From the NCBI GenBank assembly GCA_016193385.1, contig JACPSF010000135.1:1-15525 (forward strand): a stretch of DNA of 15,525 nt, given 5' to 3'. Source of the stretch: Deltaproteobacteria bacterium (GTDB lineage Bacteria; Desulfobacterota_B; Binatia; UBA9968). A program made the position numbers and the translations under genes. Each line of letters starts with the position of its first letter. The stretch's first letter is position 1. The notes beneath the pieces were generated by a model. The model saw only the letters and a list, made by a program, of their open reading frames with translations. It did not search any database and was not told the origin of the DNA. Below are positions 15,519 to 15,525 of the stretch, in pieces.

Positions 15519-15525
15519 CGTTCTT

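Noticed and set aside
1..15525. CRISPR array, tRNA or rRNA genes, or an integrase-bounded island
   Set aside because: No regularly spaced repeats, no tRNA-like cloverleaf, no rRNA sequence and no integrase or transposase gene could be seen.

Overview
The window reads as a chromosomal segment from a Gram-negative bacterium, probably an uncultivated one with moderately high GC. A type IV pilin-like gene with a class III prepilin leader points to a Gram-negative cell plan. The 3636-3682 palindrome (CCCCC/GGGGG blocks on an AAAT/ATTT frame) resembles intergenic repeats I recall from Desulfobacterota, Nitrospirota and Methylomirabilota-like genomes, so the taxonomic hint is weak. No rRNA, tRNA, CRISPR array or complete insertion sequence is visible.

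Region 1 (1-3219, plus strand): a sigma70-like promoter leads into a CPA2-type cation/proton antiporter, a universal stress protein overlapping its end, an unrecognised protein and a TauE/SafE-type anion permease. The layout suggests one operon for ion transport and stress response.

Region 2 (about 3212-4705, plus strand): a gene graveyard. It holds a frameshifted N-terminal relic of a major facilitator transporter, a frameshifted relic of an ArnT/GT39-type glycosyltransferase, a 22-bp-arm palindrome, and a fatty-acid desaturase with all histidine boxes but one in-frame stop near its N terminus.

Region 3 (4772-7484, minus strand): a short-chain dehydrogenase of the ketoreductase type and a large coiled-coil protein with an intact von Willebrand A metal site.

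Region 4 (7582-9425, plus strand): a tight unit of a small [3Fe-4S]-type ferredoxin, a DAO-family FAD oxidoreductase and a type IV pilin-like protein. The last two overlap by an ATGA junction.

Region 5 (9488-15518): a catabolic-looking cluster. A minus-strand operon encodes an M24-fold (creatinase-like) protein, a class II aldolase and a FabG-like dehydrogenase. Divergent from it is an Asp/Glu racemase/maleate isomerase-like gene. Convergent with that is a molybdenum hydroxylase large subunit broken by a 19-bp duplication and by a second, deletion-associated frameshift. Two enzymes here have lost the hallmark catalytic or metal residues of their superfamilies (M24 metal ligands; racemase cysteines). 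They may therefore be metal-free creatinase-like and cysteine-free lyase-like enzymes of an uncharacterised pathway. Substrates cannot be read from the sequence.
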